Shown one piece after another: positions 1 through 8,045 of a DNA stretch of 17,119 bases. How positions within the stretch are numbered: the first letter of the stretch is position 1; each line of letters opens with the position of its first letter. Both the position numbers and the translations under genes were made by a program. Source of the stretch: Oceanospirillaceae bacterium (GTDB taxonomy: Bacteria; Pseudomonadota; Gammaproteobacteria; Pseudomonadales; Balneatricaceae); assembly GCA_003521845.1 (NCBI GenBank), contig DPHB01000047.1, forward strand, positions 709-17,827. The letters are read 5' to 3'. The notes under the pieces are model-generated. The model did not search any database, was not told the DNA's origin, and saw nothing but the letters and a program-made list of their open reading frames with translations.

Positions 1-1
1 G

Positions 2-823
2 CATAGTACGCAAAAAGCCCTTAATACCACGCGCCAACGCCTTGCTGAGACAAACAAGGTGCACACCTGGGTGCCAGGCTCTGTACGCCAGCTAGGCTAC
101 CCTTTTGCCTTGGCGTGTGATCAACCCCATGTGGATTTAAATTCGGCCTTAGCCAGGCTTTTGGGCTGGCATAGCGACTTCAAAGTATGGGGTACTTGGA
201 ATGGTGTCCAAGTGGGTAGCGCTAACCAGCCGGTGGCATTGATAGACATGGCGAAGGCGGTATTTGATAAACAGAGCCGCTTGCAAAAACTGCCTTTTCC
301 CGAGCAATTGTGGCCTCTGTTTGCCGGCCAAATTGTGATAGAGAGCGGCGCTGTGCAATACACCCGTTCGTCAGCCCAAGCCTTGGGCATGATGCAGTTA
401 ATGCCGGATGTATTAGCCGACTGTGGAATTGAAGGCCGCTTTCAGCAACACCGCATGGCGCAATTGGAATGTGCCGCCAAACTGTATGGGCAGAATCATC
501 GCCGGCTTAGCCCGATTTTTGCCGAACGCTTTGGACACTTACCTGCTGCTAAACAAGAACGCTTGTATTTGTTGTTGCTGGTGCAAGCCTATCACGGCGG
601 TGTGGGCCGCATTGCCAGTTTATTGCAGGCCAATGAGCCTGCCAAGATCACCGCTGCGGCTGACTATTTTGCTAACCATCACCAGCGCTTTAGCGCCGAA
701 GACATTGCCTTAGGGCTCATCTATCACAATATGGGGCGTAAGCAGTTAGCTATGGCTTCCTTGTATTACCTTGTTGACGTTAGTATTGTCGCCAACAAGG
801 TGCAAGCCGCTAGCAGGCTTTAA
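2..823 (+). CDS. Lytic transglycosylase-like protein (SLT domain), 5' end missing
   Basis: The reading frame is open to the left edge, so the start lies outside the window; a GTG at 59 is internal and has no convincing ribosome binding site. Taking that GTG as residue 1, residues 95-116 carry the soluble lytic transglycosylase signature: the catalytic Glu in IESG (E95), then ALGMMQLMP. A later AYHGGVGRI (about 177-185) sits where the family usually has AYNAG. Such enzymes cleave peptidoglycan between MurNAc and GlcNAc to form 1,6-anhydroMurNAc ends, usually in the periplasm. The visible part upstream of the SLT core, with GSVRQLGYPF and a Trp-rich stretch, is not a domain I recognise. The TAA stop overlaps the stop of the convergent oxidoreductase gene by four bases (TTAA, 820-823). 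The fold call is fairly secure; substrate and exact subfamily are not. Confidence 0.75.
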   Translation, partial: HSTQKALNTTRQRLAETNKVHTWVPGSVRQLGYPFALACDQPHVDLNSALARLLGWHSDFKVWGTWNGVQVGSANQPVALIDMAKAVFDKQSRLQKLPFPEQLWPLFAGQIVIESGAVQYTRSSAQALGMMQLMPDVLADCGIEGRFQQHRMAQLECAAKLYGQNHRRLSPIFAERFGHLPAAKQERLYLLLLVQAYHGGVGRIASLLQANEPAKITAAADYFANHHQRFSAEDIALGLIYHNMGRKQLAMASLYYLVDVSIVANKVQAASRL

Positions 824-3800
824 GCCGGTTTGCCGAGTGTAGGCTGTTGCAGATTGGCTAGCAGTATTGCGGCTTCTTTTCTGGTTTTGGTCATGGCCCT
901 TTGTCGTACTGGGCCGTAGCCTCGTACTTGATCAAATAGGTCAACAAGTGCTTGCCATTCGCTGCTGTTGTCAGCATTTATCTGGTCACACAATAGCTGC
1001 ATTTGCGCGACATAAAATGCCGTAAATGCCGCCTCAGCCTTGCGTTCGGGGTGGCGAGCAAACAGGTCCAGTGAGGTGCCGCGCAGGCGGCGCATACGGG
1101 CTAGTAGGGGCATGATTTTAAGGATCCATGAAGCCAGAACGTATTTTTTTGGCTGTTGTAGCCACTGGTTCCAGCCAGCCAGCCCCAAAGGTGATAGATT
1201 TAATTTCATCTGCATATCGCCATCAAAACTGTTGGCTAATTGTGCTTGCCATTGTGGTTGGCTAAATAAGCGGGCTACTTCGTATTCGTCTTTGTTGCGC
1301 AATAGGCGTGAATAATTGCTTAGCATAGACTTGAGCAAAGTTTGGCTTGTTGGCTTGTCTAGGCGCGCCTCAAGTAGCGCCTGCCAGTTCGCCACCTGCT
1401 TGGCGAAGCTATGCGCTAGGCTTGGTCCTTGATAACTGATGAGCTTGTCGGATTCTTTGTTGATGCAGTCCTGTAGGCTCTCTAGGGCAAGGGTGTTAAT
1501 GACCTCTGTTGGCGTTTCGATGTCGCCATAGTGGGCTAGGTAACGCCCGAGCTCAAGGGCTTGAAGGTTGCGCTCAATGCTCACGCCGTTGAGTGCAATG
1601 GCCTGCTCAATGGCTTCTATTGTCACCGGCAGCAAACCTTTTTGTAGAGCAAAACCAAGCATCATGGTGTTGGCGTAGATGGCGTCACCAAGGTAGCGCA
1701 CGGCTAGTTTATGGAAGTCCATAAAGGTGCTGTCTGCATGGGTGTGCTGAGCGATTTGCTGCAAGCATTCGTCATGCTTAGAGTCCGCTCTTGGTTGTTT
1801 GATAAAACTAGCGGTAGGAATAAGGTGATTGCTCATGACGGCATAAGTATCCGCCGTACAAAGGCTGAGAACACTGTCGCCAGCTGTGACGACAGCATCA
1901 GCGCCAATCACAGCATGAGCACGTCCGTTAATGATGCGCGCAGTGGTGACTTGTTCGGGGCGAGAGCCGATACGAATATGGCTAACTACAGCGCCACCTT
2001 TTTGCGCCAGACCAGAAAAATCTAAAGTCATAAAGGCCTTATTGTCTAGGTGGGCGGCCATGCCTAAAACAGCACCAATGGTGACTACGCCCATGCCGCC
2101 AACACCAGTAACCGCGATGTTGCACGGGCCATCACTCAGGTCAAAAACATGCGGTTGTGGTAACGCTGCCTTGGGTAACGAACTGGTGTTTGGGCGTTTT
2201 AACAAAGCCCCTTCAACGGTAATAAGCGCTGGGCAGAAGCCTTTAAGGCAAGTCAGGTCACTGTTGCACATGGACTGGTTAATTTGCCTTTTACGGCCAT
2301 CATCGGTTTCAAGAGGCTCGATGGCGATACAGTTGGATTGTTGCGAGCAATGGCCGCAGCCATCACAAATTTCTGGGTGAATCCAAATACGTTGCTCGGC
2401 TTGAGGGCGTAGGCCGCGTCGACGCTGGCGACGTTTTTCGGTGGCACAGGCCTGGTGATATATGATCACACTGACGCCTTGTTGCTGGCGTAGTTTGAGC
2501 ATGGTTTGATCCAGCTCGTCACGCTCACCTAGGTAGATACCTGGGGCTAGGTTTTGGCCCTTATACTGCGCTGGGTCATCGCTGAGTAGGTAAATGTGCT
2601 CGACCCCCTCGGCTTGTAATTGGCGGCTCAAACGAGGCACGCTCAGATGGCCATCTATTTGTTGGCCGCCGGTCATAGCAACAGCGTCGTTGTAGAGGAT
2701 TTTGTAGGTGATATTGGCTTTGCTAGCGAGCGCCTGTCGAATGGCTAGCGAACCCGAATGGAAGTAGGTGCCATCACCTAGGTTTACGAACTGGTGAGGC
2801 TCGTCAGTAAAGCGGCTGCAGGCTAACCAGGGCACACCTTCACCACCCATTTGGGTAAAGGTTTCGGTGTTGCGCTCCATCCAGGTGACCATGTAATGGC
2901 AGCCGATACCGGCGCTGGCACGGCTACCTTCGGGTACCTTGGTAGAGGCGTTGTGTGGGCAGCCAGCGCAAAAATAGGGGGTACGGACGCTAGGTGCCTT
3001 AATGACCTGTTTTTGTTGTTCAGTTAAGCGTTTTATCTGCTCGGTTAGGTGCTGGTGACTGTCGCTATCTAGGTCAAGTTTTAACAAGCGATGAGCTAGG
3101 GCTAGGGCGATGTTGGCCACGTTGAGTTCAGCGGCTAGGGGCAAAATGGGCTGGTCCATGTCGTCAAACTTACCGGTAATGCGTGGGCGCTCTAGGCCCC
3201 AGTTAAATAGGTGTTGCTTGATTTGGTTTTCGATCACTTCGCGACGTTCTTCAATCACCATGATTTCTTGCATATGGCGAGAAAATTCACGCACACCTTC
3301 AGGTTCAAGAGGCCAGGGCATGGCCACTTTAAACACGCTAATGCCCAGCTTGGCCGCTTGAGCATTGTTAAGGCCAAGCTCGTGTAAGGCTTGTCGTGTA
3401 TCTTCATAGGACTTACCAGAGGTAATAATACCAAACCGCGGCTGGGGCGAACGCAGGGTAATGCGGTCTAGCTTATTGGCGCGTGCAAAGGCCATGGCAG
3501 CATAAGCTTTGTGTTGTTGTAGGCGTTCGTCCTGCTGCCAACGATCATCAGGCCAGCGTAAATTTAAGCCTGCTGCAGGTAGTTGGAAATCTTCCGGCAA
3601 AACGAATTGCGTGGTTAGGTGTTGTAGGTCAACGGAAGCCGTGGTTTCTACCGTTTCGGAGATAACCTTGAAACCCACCCAGCAGCCGCTGTAGCGGGAC
3701 ATGGCAAGGCCGGCCAAACCTAGCCATAGGTATTCGTGAATCGAGGAGGGGTAGAGCATGGGCATGACAGCAGACATAAAGGCGTGGTCGGACTGGTGCG

Positions 3801-4278
3801 GTATGGTCGAAGACTTGGCGCCGTGATCGTCACCGGCCACGCAAAGTACACCGCCATTGGCAGAGGTTCCGGCTGCGTTAGCGTGTTTAAACACGTCACC
3901 ACAGCGGTCTACCCCTGGGCCTTTGCCGTACCACATACCTACCACACCGTCGGTGTTGGCTTGAGGGGATAGTTGGCTTTGTTGGCTGCCCCAAATCATG
4001 GTGGCGGCTAAGTCTTCATTTACGGCCGGGTGAAAGTGAATGTTGAGTGGTTCAAAAAAGCCTTTTGCTTGATGCAAGGTGCCGTCGATGTTACCTAACG
4101 GTGAGCCGCGATAACCACTTATCATGGCACCTGTGTTTAAGTTTTTATCTCGGTCCAGACGCATTTGCTCGATCAGTATGCGCGCCAAAGCTTGTTGGCC
4201 ATTCATGTAAACTCGGCCATGTGTTTGGCGGTAGCACTCAAATAGGTCCGTTACCAAGGATTTGGGTTGATCAAGCAT
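820..4278 (-). CDS. Indolepyruvate:ferredoxin oxidoreductase, fused alpha/beta type
   Basis: A 1152-residue fused enzyme expected to decarboxylate aryl-2-oxoacids oxidatively to acyl-CoA, passing electrons to ferredoxin. I chose the ATG at 4276-4278, preceded by AAGGAAAATAAC, over an in-frame start about 49 codons upstream that would run through the promoter region. Visible in order: an N-terminal 2-oxoacid oxidoreductase part (ISGYRGSPLG near 53-62); the CAGCPHN motif (437-443); a thiamine diphosphate site with GDG at 501-503 and Asn530; a cluster-binding region with Cys 638, 641, 644 and 650 and further Cys at 671, 677 and 682; a gamma-type domain beginning GVGGMG (725-730) with LDFSGLAQKGG; and a C-terminal helical part containing RNKDEYEVARLF, as in long single-chain homologues. 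The neighbouring divergent Lrp-type gene suggests amino-acid-responsive control. The preferred substrate (indolepyruvate or another 2-oxoacid) cannot be read from the sequence. Confidence 0.9.
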   Translation of the reverse strand: MLDQPKSLVTDLFECYRQTHGRVYMNGQQALARILIEQMRLDRDKNLNTGAMISGYRGSPLGNIDGTLHQAKGFFEPLNIHFHPAVNEDLAATMIWGSQQSQLSPQANTDGVVGMWYGKGPGVDRCGDVFKHANAAGTSANGGVLCVAGDDHGAKSSTIPHQSDHAFMSAVMPMLYPSSIHEYLWLGLAGLAMSRYSGCWVGFKVISETVETTASVDLQHLTTQFVLPEDFQLPAAGLNLRWPDDRWQQDERLQQHKAYAAMAFARANKLDRITLRSPQPRFGIITSGKSYEDTRQALHELGLNNAQAAKLGISVFKVAMPWPLEPEGVREFSRHMQEIMVIEERREVIENQIKQHLFNWGLERPRITGKFDDMDQPILPLAAELNVANIALALAHRLLKLDLDSDSHQHLTEQIKRLTEQQKQVIKAPSVRTPYFCAGCPHNASTKVPEGSRASAGIGCHYMVTWMERNTETFTQMGGEGVPWLACSRFTDEPHQFVNLGDGTYFHSGSLAIRQALASKANITYKILYNDAVAMTGGQQIDGHLSVPRLSRQLQAEGVEHIYLLSDDPAQYKGQNLAPGIYLGERDELDQTMLKLRQQQGVSVIIYHQACATEKRRQRRRGLRPQAEQRIWIHPEICDGCGHCSQQSNCIAIEPLETDDGRKRQINQSMCNSDLTCLKGFCPALITVEGALLKRPNTSSLPKAALPQPHVFDLSDGPCNIAVTGVGGMGVVTIGAVLGMAAHLDNKAFMTLDFSGLAQKGGAVVSHIRIGSRPEQVTTARIINGRAHAVIGADAVVTAGDSVLSLCTADTYAVMSNHLIPTASFIKQPRADSKHDECLQQIAQHTHADSTFMDFHKLAVRYLGDAIYANTMMLGFALQKGLLPVTIEAIEQAIALNGVSIERNLQALELGRYLAHYGDIETPTEVINTLALESLQDCINKESDKLISYQGPSLAHSFAKQVANWQALLEARLDKPTSQTLLKSMLSNYSRLLRNKDEYEVARLFSQPQWQAQLANSFDGDMQMKLNLSPLGLAGWNQWLQQPKKYVLASWILKIMPLLARMRRLRGTSLDLFARHPERKAEAAFTAFYVAQMQLLCDQINADNSSEWQALVDLFDQVRGYGPVRQRAMTKTRKEAAILLANLQQPTLGKPA

Positions 4279-4337
4279 GTTATTTTCCTTTTTATGACGA
4301 CAGGGTATTAGCTGTATAGTGCTAACAGTATGCCTGA

Positions 4338-4366
4338 TTGTGAGGGGACGGATGTTGCCATATAAT
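4338..4366 (+). promoter_or_regulatory. Sigma70-type promoter for the Lrp-family gene
   Basis: TTGTGA (4338-4343, 4 of 6 to the -35 consensus) is followed after exactly 17 bases by a perfect TATAAT (4361-4366). Transcription would start near 4373 and give a leader of about 75 bases before the ATG at 4447. No comparably good promoter was found on the minus strand for the oxidoreductase gene. Confidence 0.6.
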
Positions 4367-4420
4367 CTTAAAAGTGTAATATATTGAGATGCATGTCCTA
4401 AAATTGTACATAAATTAAAA

Positions 4421-4436
4421 TACATGTTTTCATGTA
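4421..4436. promoter_or_regulatory. Inverted repeat, candidate operator of the Lrp-type regulator
   Basis: TACATG-TTTT-CATGTA is a perfect 6-base inverted repeat with an AT spacer, ending right at the AGAGGGAG ribosome binding site. Two smaller palindromes, ATGCAT (4389-4394) and TGTACA (4405-4410), lie just upstream in the same leader, so several related half-sites are spread over about 48 bases. Lrp/AsnC proteins often bind multiple spaced sites between divergent genes. The assignment to this regulator is inference. Confidence 0.45.
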
Positions 4437-4446
4437 GAGGGAGCTA

Positions 4447-4932
4447 ATGAAGCTGGATGGGTTTGATATTAAAATTTTACAGGCATTGCAGAAGCAGGCG
4501 GATATGTCTGTACAGGCGTTGTCTGAATTGGTGGGTTTGTCCCATACACCTTGTTGGCGGCGTATAAAGCGTTTGCGAGAGGCTGGTGTGTTGGGTGCCA
4601 ATGTGGCCCTGGTTAATGCCAAGAAAGTAGGCCTAGGTGTCACGGTTTTTGTGCATGCCAAGCTGAACAATCACGACGAGCAGTTGTTGGCAGAATTTGA
4701 AGCCGCTGCTACAGCCATGGATGAAGTGAGCCAGTGTTACATTATGTCCGGTGATATGGACTATCTATTGCGCGTGGTGGTGCCATCTATTGAGCAATAT
4801 GAATTGACGCTAAAGCGTAAGCTGGTACGTTTGCCTGGTGTGCAGTCATTGAATTCTAGCTTTGCTTTGCGCGAGCTAAAAAACAATCACCAGCTGCCTC
4901 TGCAGCTGGTACACACCAAAGAAGCGGACTAG
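4447..4932 (+). CDS. Lrp/AsnC-family transcriptional regulator
   Basis: The 161-residue product has the usual size and layout of the family. It begins LDGFDIKILQALQ, followed by a winged helix-turn-helix (about residues 4-60; LSELVGLSHTPCWRRIKRLREAGVL is the characteristic HTH stretch). A C-terminal effector/oligomerisation domain (about 65-150) includes SGDMDYLLRVVV and a final LPGVQSLNSSFALRELK, both typical. The start is supported by AGAGGGAG six bases upstream of the ATG. It is divergent from the oxidoreductase gene, so the likely role is local control of that gene in response to an amino acid or its oxoacid, plus autoregulation. The last 40 bases of the coding sequence also hold a hairpin that appears to serve as terminator for the opposing yeeE gene. 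Family is certain; ligand is unknown. Confidence 0.9.
   Translation: MKLDGFDIKILQALQKQADMSVQALSELVGLSHTPCWRRIKRLREAGVLGANVALVNAKKVGLGVTVFVHAKLNNHDEQLLAEFEAAATAMDEVSQCYIMSGDMDYLLRVVVPSIEQYELTLKRKLVRLPGVQSLNSSFALRELKNNHQLPLQLVHTKEAD
4878..4910 (-). terminator. Rho-independent terminator for the yeeE/dsrE unit, inside lrp
   Basis: ACCAGCTGC (4889-4897), a four-base loop CTCT and GCAGCTGGT (4902-4910) form a perfect 9-bp GC-rich stem. On the minus strand the stem is followed after five bases by six T (plus-strand A run 4878-4883), the expected layout for ending transcripts of the minus-strand gene that stops at 4942. On the plus strand no T run follows, so it should not stop lrp mRNA. Confidence 0.6.
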
Positions 4933-4941
4933 TTGTGCAAG

Positions 4942-5985
4942 CTAGCTTTTGGCAAAGCCTAGTTTGAGGGCCACTAGGCCGCCGCAAGTCATGGCTAGCA
5001 GGGTGATGACTGCTTGGCCTGCTAGCACGCTAGTGCCGCTTAAACCGGCGCCAATGGAACAGCCGCCTGCTAACACAGCGCCAATACCCATCATGCTGCC
5101 TGCCAGTAGGTAGCGGCTTGGGGGGCGCTGCTCATCAAAGGATTCTAAGCGCCAGTCGCGGCGCCAGATGCTGACACAGAATGAGCCGATTAAGGTGCCT
5201 AAGATCATGCCTATGCCTAGGCGTAACAGACTTTGTTCTGCGGTTAAAAGGGTGTTTATGGTTTCCGCCATAGGTGCTGTGAAGCTGATGCTTTGCGGCA
5301 TGATTTCACCAAATGTGTGGAAACTTACAAAGGCCGTGCTTGCCCAGCCAACGGCAACGGCCAAGCCGACTAAAACGGCACCGATAATTTTGCTCCATGC
5401 GTGGCGTCTGGCCAACACATAAGTGCAAGTTAGGAGAGTGGCTAGGGCAATGGTGGTAAACACGATACTGGGTATGGTGAGCAACTCGGGTAAGAGCATG
5501 CTGTCACCACTAAAGCGCCACCAACTTTGTATGTGCAAGCGTGTCTGTGCTAGCTGGCCACCATAAATGAGTTGCGCGCTCAAGGCGAAAGCCAGCAAAG
5601 TGACCGGGGCGCGCATATTGCCGTGGGCCGTGAGGATGAGTAAGCGCGAACTACAGCCGCGGCTAACAACCATGCCCATGCCAAATAATAGGCCGCCAAT
5701 AATGGGGCCGCTAATGCTGGCATCGCTGGCTAAGCTGGCTGCTTCACTAATGTCGGTAGCTTCTGTACCGAGTAATAAGGCCGCAAATAGGTAGGCCGAC
5801 GAGGCACCTAGTATCCAGATGGCGCTGGCACGGCCTATTTTGCGGTGGCTAACTTCATTCACCATATTGCGAATGCAAAGCTGACTAAGGGCCGCGCCTA
5901 GGCCAAAGATGATGCCTATGCCAAGGCCCATGACTAGCTGCAGTGGGAGGATGCCAAAATCGGCAAATAGTTGATCGTATTCCAT
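4942..5985 (-). CDS. YeeE/YedE-family (TsuA-like) sulfur-compound transporter
   Basis: A 347-residue, strongly hydrophobic protein with about nine to ten membrane segments in two YeeE-type halves. The key cysteines of this family are present: Cys37 (ALSQLCIRN), Cys111 (SRGCSSRLLIL) and Cys309 (AGGCSIGAGLSG), the GGC-S-x-G-x-G pattern being diagnostic. Characterised relatives such as TsuA import thiosulfate by handing it along central cysteines in the inner membrane. It is followed upstream on the same strand by the exported DsrE-like gene (51-base gap), and both diverge from soxC, so a role in importing thiosulfate or a related sulfur compound alongside Sox is likely. The ribosome binding site before the ATG at 5985 is weak (only a GGA). 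Convergent with lrp, with a 9-base gap. Transport direction and substrate are inferred. Confidence 0.85.
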   Translation of the reverse strand: MEYDQLFADFGILPLQLVMGLGIGIIFGLGAALSQLCIRNMVNEVSHRKIGRASAIWILGASSAYLFAALLLGTEATDISEAASLASDASISGPIIGGLLFGMGMVVSRGCSSRLLILTAHGNMRAPVTLLAFALSAQLIYGGQLAQTRLHIQSWWRFSGDSMLLPELLTIPSIVFTTIALATLLTCTYVLARRHAWSKIIGAVLVGLAVAVGWASTAFVSFHTFGEIMPQSISFTAPMAETINTLLTAEQSLLRLGIGMILGTLIGSFCVSIWRRDWRLESFDEQRPPSRYLLAGSMMGIGAVLAGGCSIGAGLSGTSVLAGQAVITLLAMTCGGLVALKLGFAKS

Positions 5986-6036
5986 TGAAATGATTCCGAA
6001 ACTTAGCCGGCGTCATATCAATAATAGATTGCCAAG

Positions 6037-6474
6037 CTAGGGTCTAACGTAAAAGTAACCTTGTTGTTGCAAGGCGATAATGCCGGGTATGCCGGCTTGT
6101 ATCACGTCTTCTTGGACGACGTCATAGAGGTCGTCAATGGTAACGTGGTACCCATTTAAAGTGTTGCCACAAATAAGGAACTGCACACCTTGGAAGCGCA
6201 AGCTGTCCAGCATCATTTGCTTGCCATCGCTGTCCTTAGCATCGATAAAATATTCGAGCGCAGCGCCGTGAATCATCACTTTCAGGTCCAGCTTGTCTTC
6301 ACCTACAGCGGCCACGTGATTGTTGATATTACCAAAGGTGGCGTTGATGCGACTGATGTCGTTGTAGTTTACATGGTAGACCACTTTCTGAGGAGTGTAG
6401 GTGCCGGCTTGAGCTAGATTAGTTAGTGCTAAGCTTATGAGTAGCAGTAGTGCTGGAATGGGGTGCAGGCGCAT
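6037..6474 (-). CDS. Exported DsrE/DsrF-like sulfur-relay protein
   Basis: The 145-residue product starts at the ATG at 6474, which gives a clean Sec signal peptide (MRLHPIPALLLLISLALTNL, cleavage after AQA at about residue 23). An in-frame ATG 20 codons upstream would bury that signal behind a polar extension and is less likely. The mature part has the DsrE-like alpha/beta pattern: KVVYHVNYND, then LDLKVMIHGAALEYF, then GVQFLICGNTL with the single conserved Cys102, and a C-terminal helix plus QQQGYFYVRP. Related exported DsrE-family proteins occur with sox genes and probably carry sulfur as a persulfide on that cysteine. It is the first gene of the minus-strand pair ending with yeeE and diverges from soxC, with about 250 bases between the starts. 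The role as a persulfide carrier is inferred. Confidence 0.75.
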   Translation of the reverse strand: MRLHPIPALLLLISLALTNLAQAGTYTPQKVVYHVNYNDISRINATFGNINNHVAAVGEDKLDLKVMIHGAALEYFIDAKDSDGKQMMLDSLRFQGVQFLICGNTLNGYHVTIDDLYDVVQEDVIQAGIPGIIALQQQGYFYVRP

Positions 6475-6725
6475 GTCAGTCAATCTCTTATAAAAAGGCT
6501 TGTCGATATTACAGTTTAAAGCAAAAATTGGCATGCGTACGGTATTTATTGATAGTGGTCAAACTATTCAGTCTAGTCTTTATATAAATAATTCATATAA
6601 GCATATGCCCTTTAGTTTTTATTCGTATATGCTACTTTAGTTGCTTGTTGTTAATGGTTTTAGTCAATAAGCTATGCAGGTTGGCTCAACCAAAAGCTTA
6701 GTGAGCCCAATCGAAGGACTAATTA
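6475..6725. promoter_or_regulatory. Divergent control region between dsrE and soxC
   Basis: This AT-rich gap must hold promoters for both directions. Visible structure: ATAGT-GGTCAA-ACTAT (6552-6567), an inverted repeat whose loop reads TTGACC on the minus strand; an imperfect repeat, ATTCATATAAGCATATGC (6591-6608) and ATTCGTATATGC (6621-6632), 30 bases apart; and TTTAGTCAATAAGCTAT (6659-6675), which resembles the palindrome found before soxB and the rhodanese gene. GTCAAA (6558-6563) with TATATA (6581-6586) is a possible but weak promoter toward soxC at 17-base spacing. SoxC has GAAGGA as its likely ribosome binding site (6713-6718). No single promoter can be fixed. Confidence 0.5.
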
Positions 6726-8045
6726 ATGACAACTCCATCTACTAAAGAGCTCCTGCAAACCATGCAGGATGCGGCTGAGAATCTGAGTCAGAATGATCGC
6801 CGTGAATTTTTGCGTAAAGGGGTAAGTTATGTAGCCGGTGCTGCTGCTGTAGGTACAGCTGGTACGGCCGCTGCCGCTAACTTCTCCTCCAACTTGCCAC
6901 CTAACGAGCCTCAATGGGGCCGACAGTTAGGTCGCGGTGTCGTAGCTAACCCATATGGCGTGCCATCACGCTTTGAAGAGCAGGTTGTACGTCGTACCGT
7001 GCCTTGGTTGACTGCGGAATCTATTTCTTCTATCAGTATGAGCCCTATCCATGACCTAAAAGGTATTATTACGCCTAACGGATTGGTGTTTGAGCGCTAC
7101 CATGCTGGTGTTCCTGACGTAAACCCAGATGAACATCGTTTGATGATTCACGGTTTGGTGGACAATCCTCTGATCTTCACCATGGAAGATTTGATGCGTT
7201 TCCCATCTGTGTCAGAAATTAAATTTATTGAATGCCCCGCCAACGGTGGTATGGAGTGGCGTGGCCCGCAGATGGAAGCGCTACAGTTTACTCACGGCAT
7301 GTTAAGCTGCTGTGAATGGACTGGTGTACCGCTTAAGGTGTTGTTAGAAGAGGCGGGTATCCGTCCTGAAGGCAAGTGGATTTTGGCTGAGGGTGCTGAC
7401 GGCGCTCACATGAGCCGTTCTATACCAATCGAAAAGATTTTGGATGACACCTTGGTTGTCTACGCCCAAAACGGTGAGATGCTACGTCCTGAACAGGGCT
7501 ACCCATTGCGTCTATTGAACCCAGGTTGGGAGGGTAACACGTCTATCAAGTGGTTGCGTCGTATCGAAGTCGGTGACAAGCCTTGGCATCACCGCGAAGA
7601 AACATCCAAGTACACTGACTTAATGGCTGATGGCCGTGCACGTCGGTTTACCTTTGTACAAGAGTGTAACTCAGTTATCACTAATCCTTGTCCAGAAAAC
7701 CCCATCAAAAAGCCTGGCTTTATTGAGATTGAAGGGTTGGCATGGACTGGTCGCGGCAAAATTAAGGGCGTTGACGTGTCCTTTGATGGTGGTGTGAACT
7801 GGCAGCCAGCTCAGTTGAAAGGTTTGGTGTTGGATAAAGCACTTACGCGCTTTAGTTTCCAAACCAAGTGGTCAGGTGAGCCTTGGTTGTTACAAAGCCG
7901 CGCTTATGATGAAACCGGTTACGTACAGCCTACTTTGGCGCAGTTACGTGAACAACGTGGTGTTAACTCTATTTACCACAAAAACTCTATTCATACTTGG
8001 CAAGTACAACCAACAGGAGAGGTGAAGAATGTTCAAATTACCTAA
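6726..8045 (+). CDS. soxC: Sulfane dehydrogenase subunit SoxC (molybdenum cofactor protein)
   Basis: SoxC is the molybdoenzyme subunit of SoxCD, which oxidises the sulfane sulfur left on SoxY in the periplasm, delivering six electrons to the cytochrome subunit. The 439-residue product has a Tat signal with RREFLR at residues 25-30 and an Ala-rich core ending near AAAAN, fitting export of a folded cofactor protein. The sulfite-oxidase fold is shown by HRLMIHGLVDNPLIFT and FIECPANGGMEWRG (Cys170 is the expected molybdenum ligand), then GYPLRLLNPGWEGNTSIKWLRRI and a C-terminal dimerisation domain (GVDVSFDGGVNWQPA). Length and order match known SoxC. First gene of the main sox operon; its 3' end overlaps soxD by 17 bases. 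Sox genes use GGT, CGT and AAC codons more than the flanking genes appear to, fitting high expression. Confidence 0.97.
   Translation: MTTPSTKELLQTMQDAAENLSQNDRREFLRKGVSYVAGAAAVGTAGTAAAANFSSNLPPNEPQWGRQLGRGVVANPYGVPSRFEEQVVRRTVPWLTAESISSISMSPIHDLKGIITPNGLVFERYHAGVPDVNPDEHRLMIHGLVDNPLIFTMEDLMRFPSVSEIKFIECPANGGMEWRGPQMEALQFTHGMLSCCEWTGVPLKVLLEEAGIRPEGKWILAEGADGAHMSRSIPIEKILDDTLVVYAQNGEMLRPEQGYPLRLLNPGWEGNTSIKWLRRIEVGDKPWHHREETSKYTDLMADGRARRFTFVQECNSVITNPCPENPIKKPGFIEIEGLAWTGRGKIKGVDVSFDGGVNWQPAQLKGLVLDKALTRFSFQTKWSGEPWLLQSRAYDETGYVQPTLAQLREQRGVNSIYHKNSIHTWQVQPTGEVKNVQIT

Noticed and set aside
121..713. Open frames in other phases within the transglycosylase gene
   Set aside because: They overlap the conserved SLT-coding frame, lack ribosome binding sites and have no recognisable motifs.
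804..830. Terminator at the convergent transglycosylase/oxidoreductase junction
   Set aside because: Short AAGCC/GGCTT pairings exist but no T run follows on either strand.
1040..4319. Several plus-strand open frames of 60-149 codons inside the oxidoreductase gene
   Set aside because: They are antisense to a well conserved coding sequence and have no family-like composition.
4279..4425. Upstream extension of the oxidoreductase reading frame by 49 codons
   Set aside because: It would run through the divergent promoter region, and the ATG at 4278 has a good ribosome binding site.
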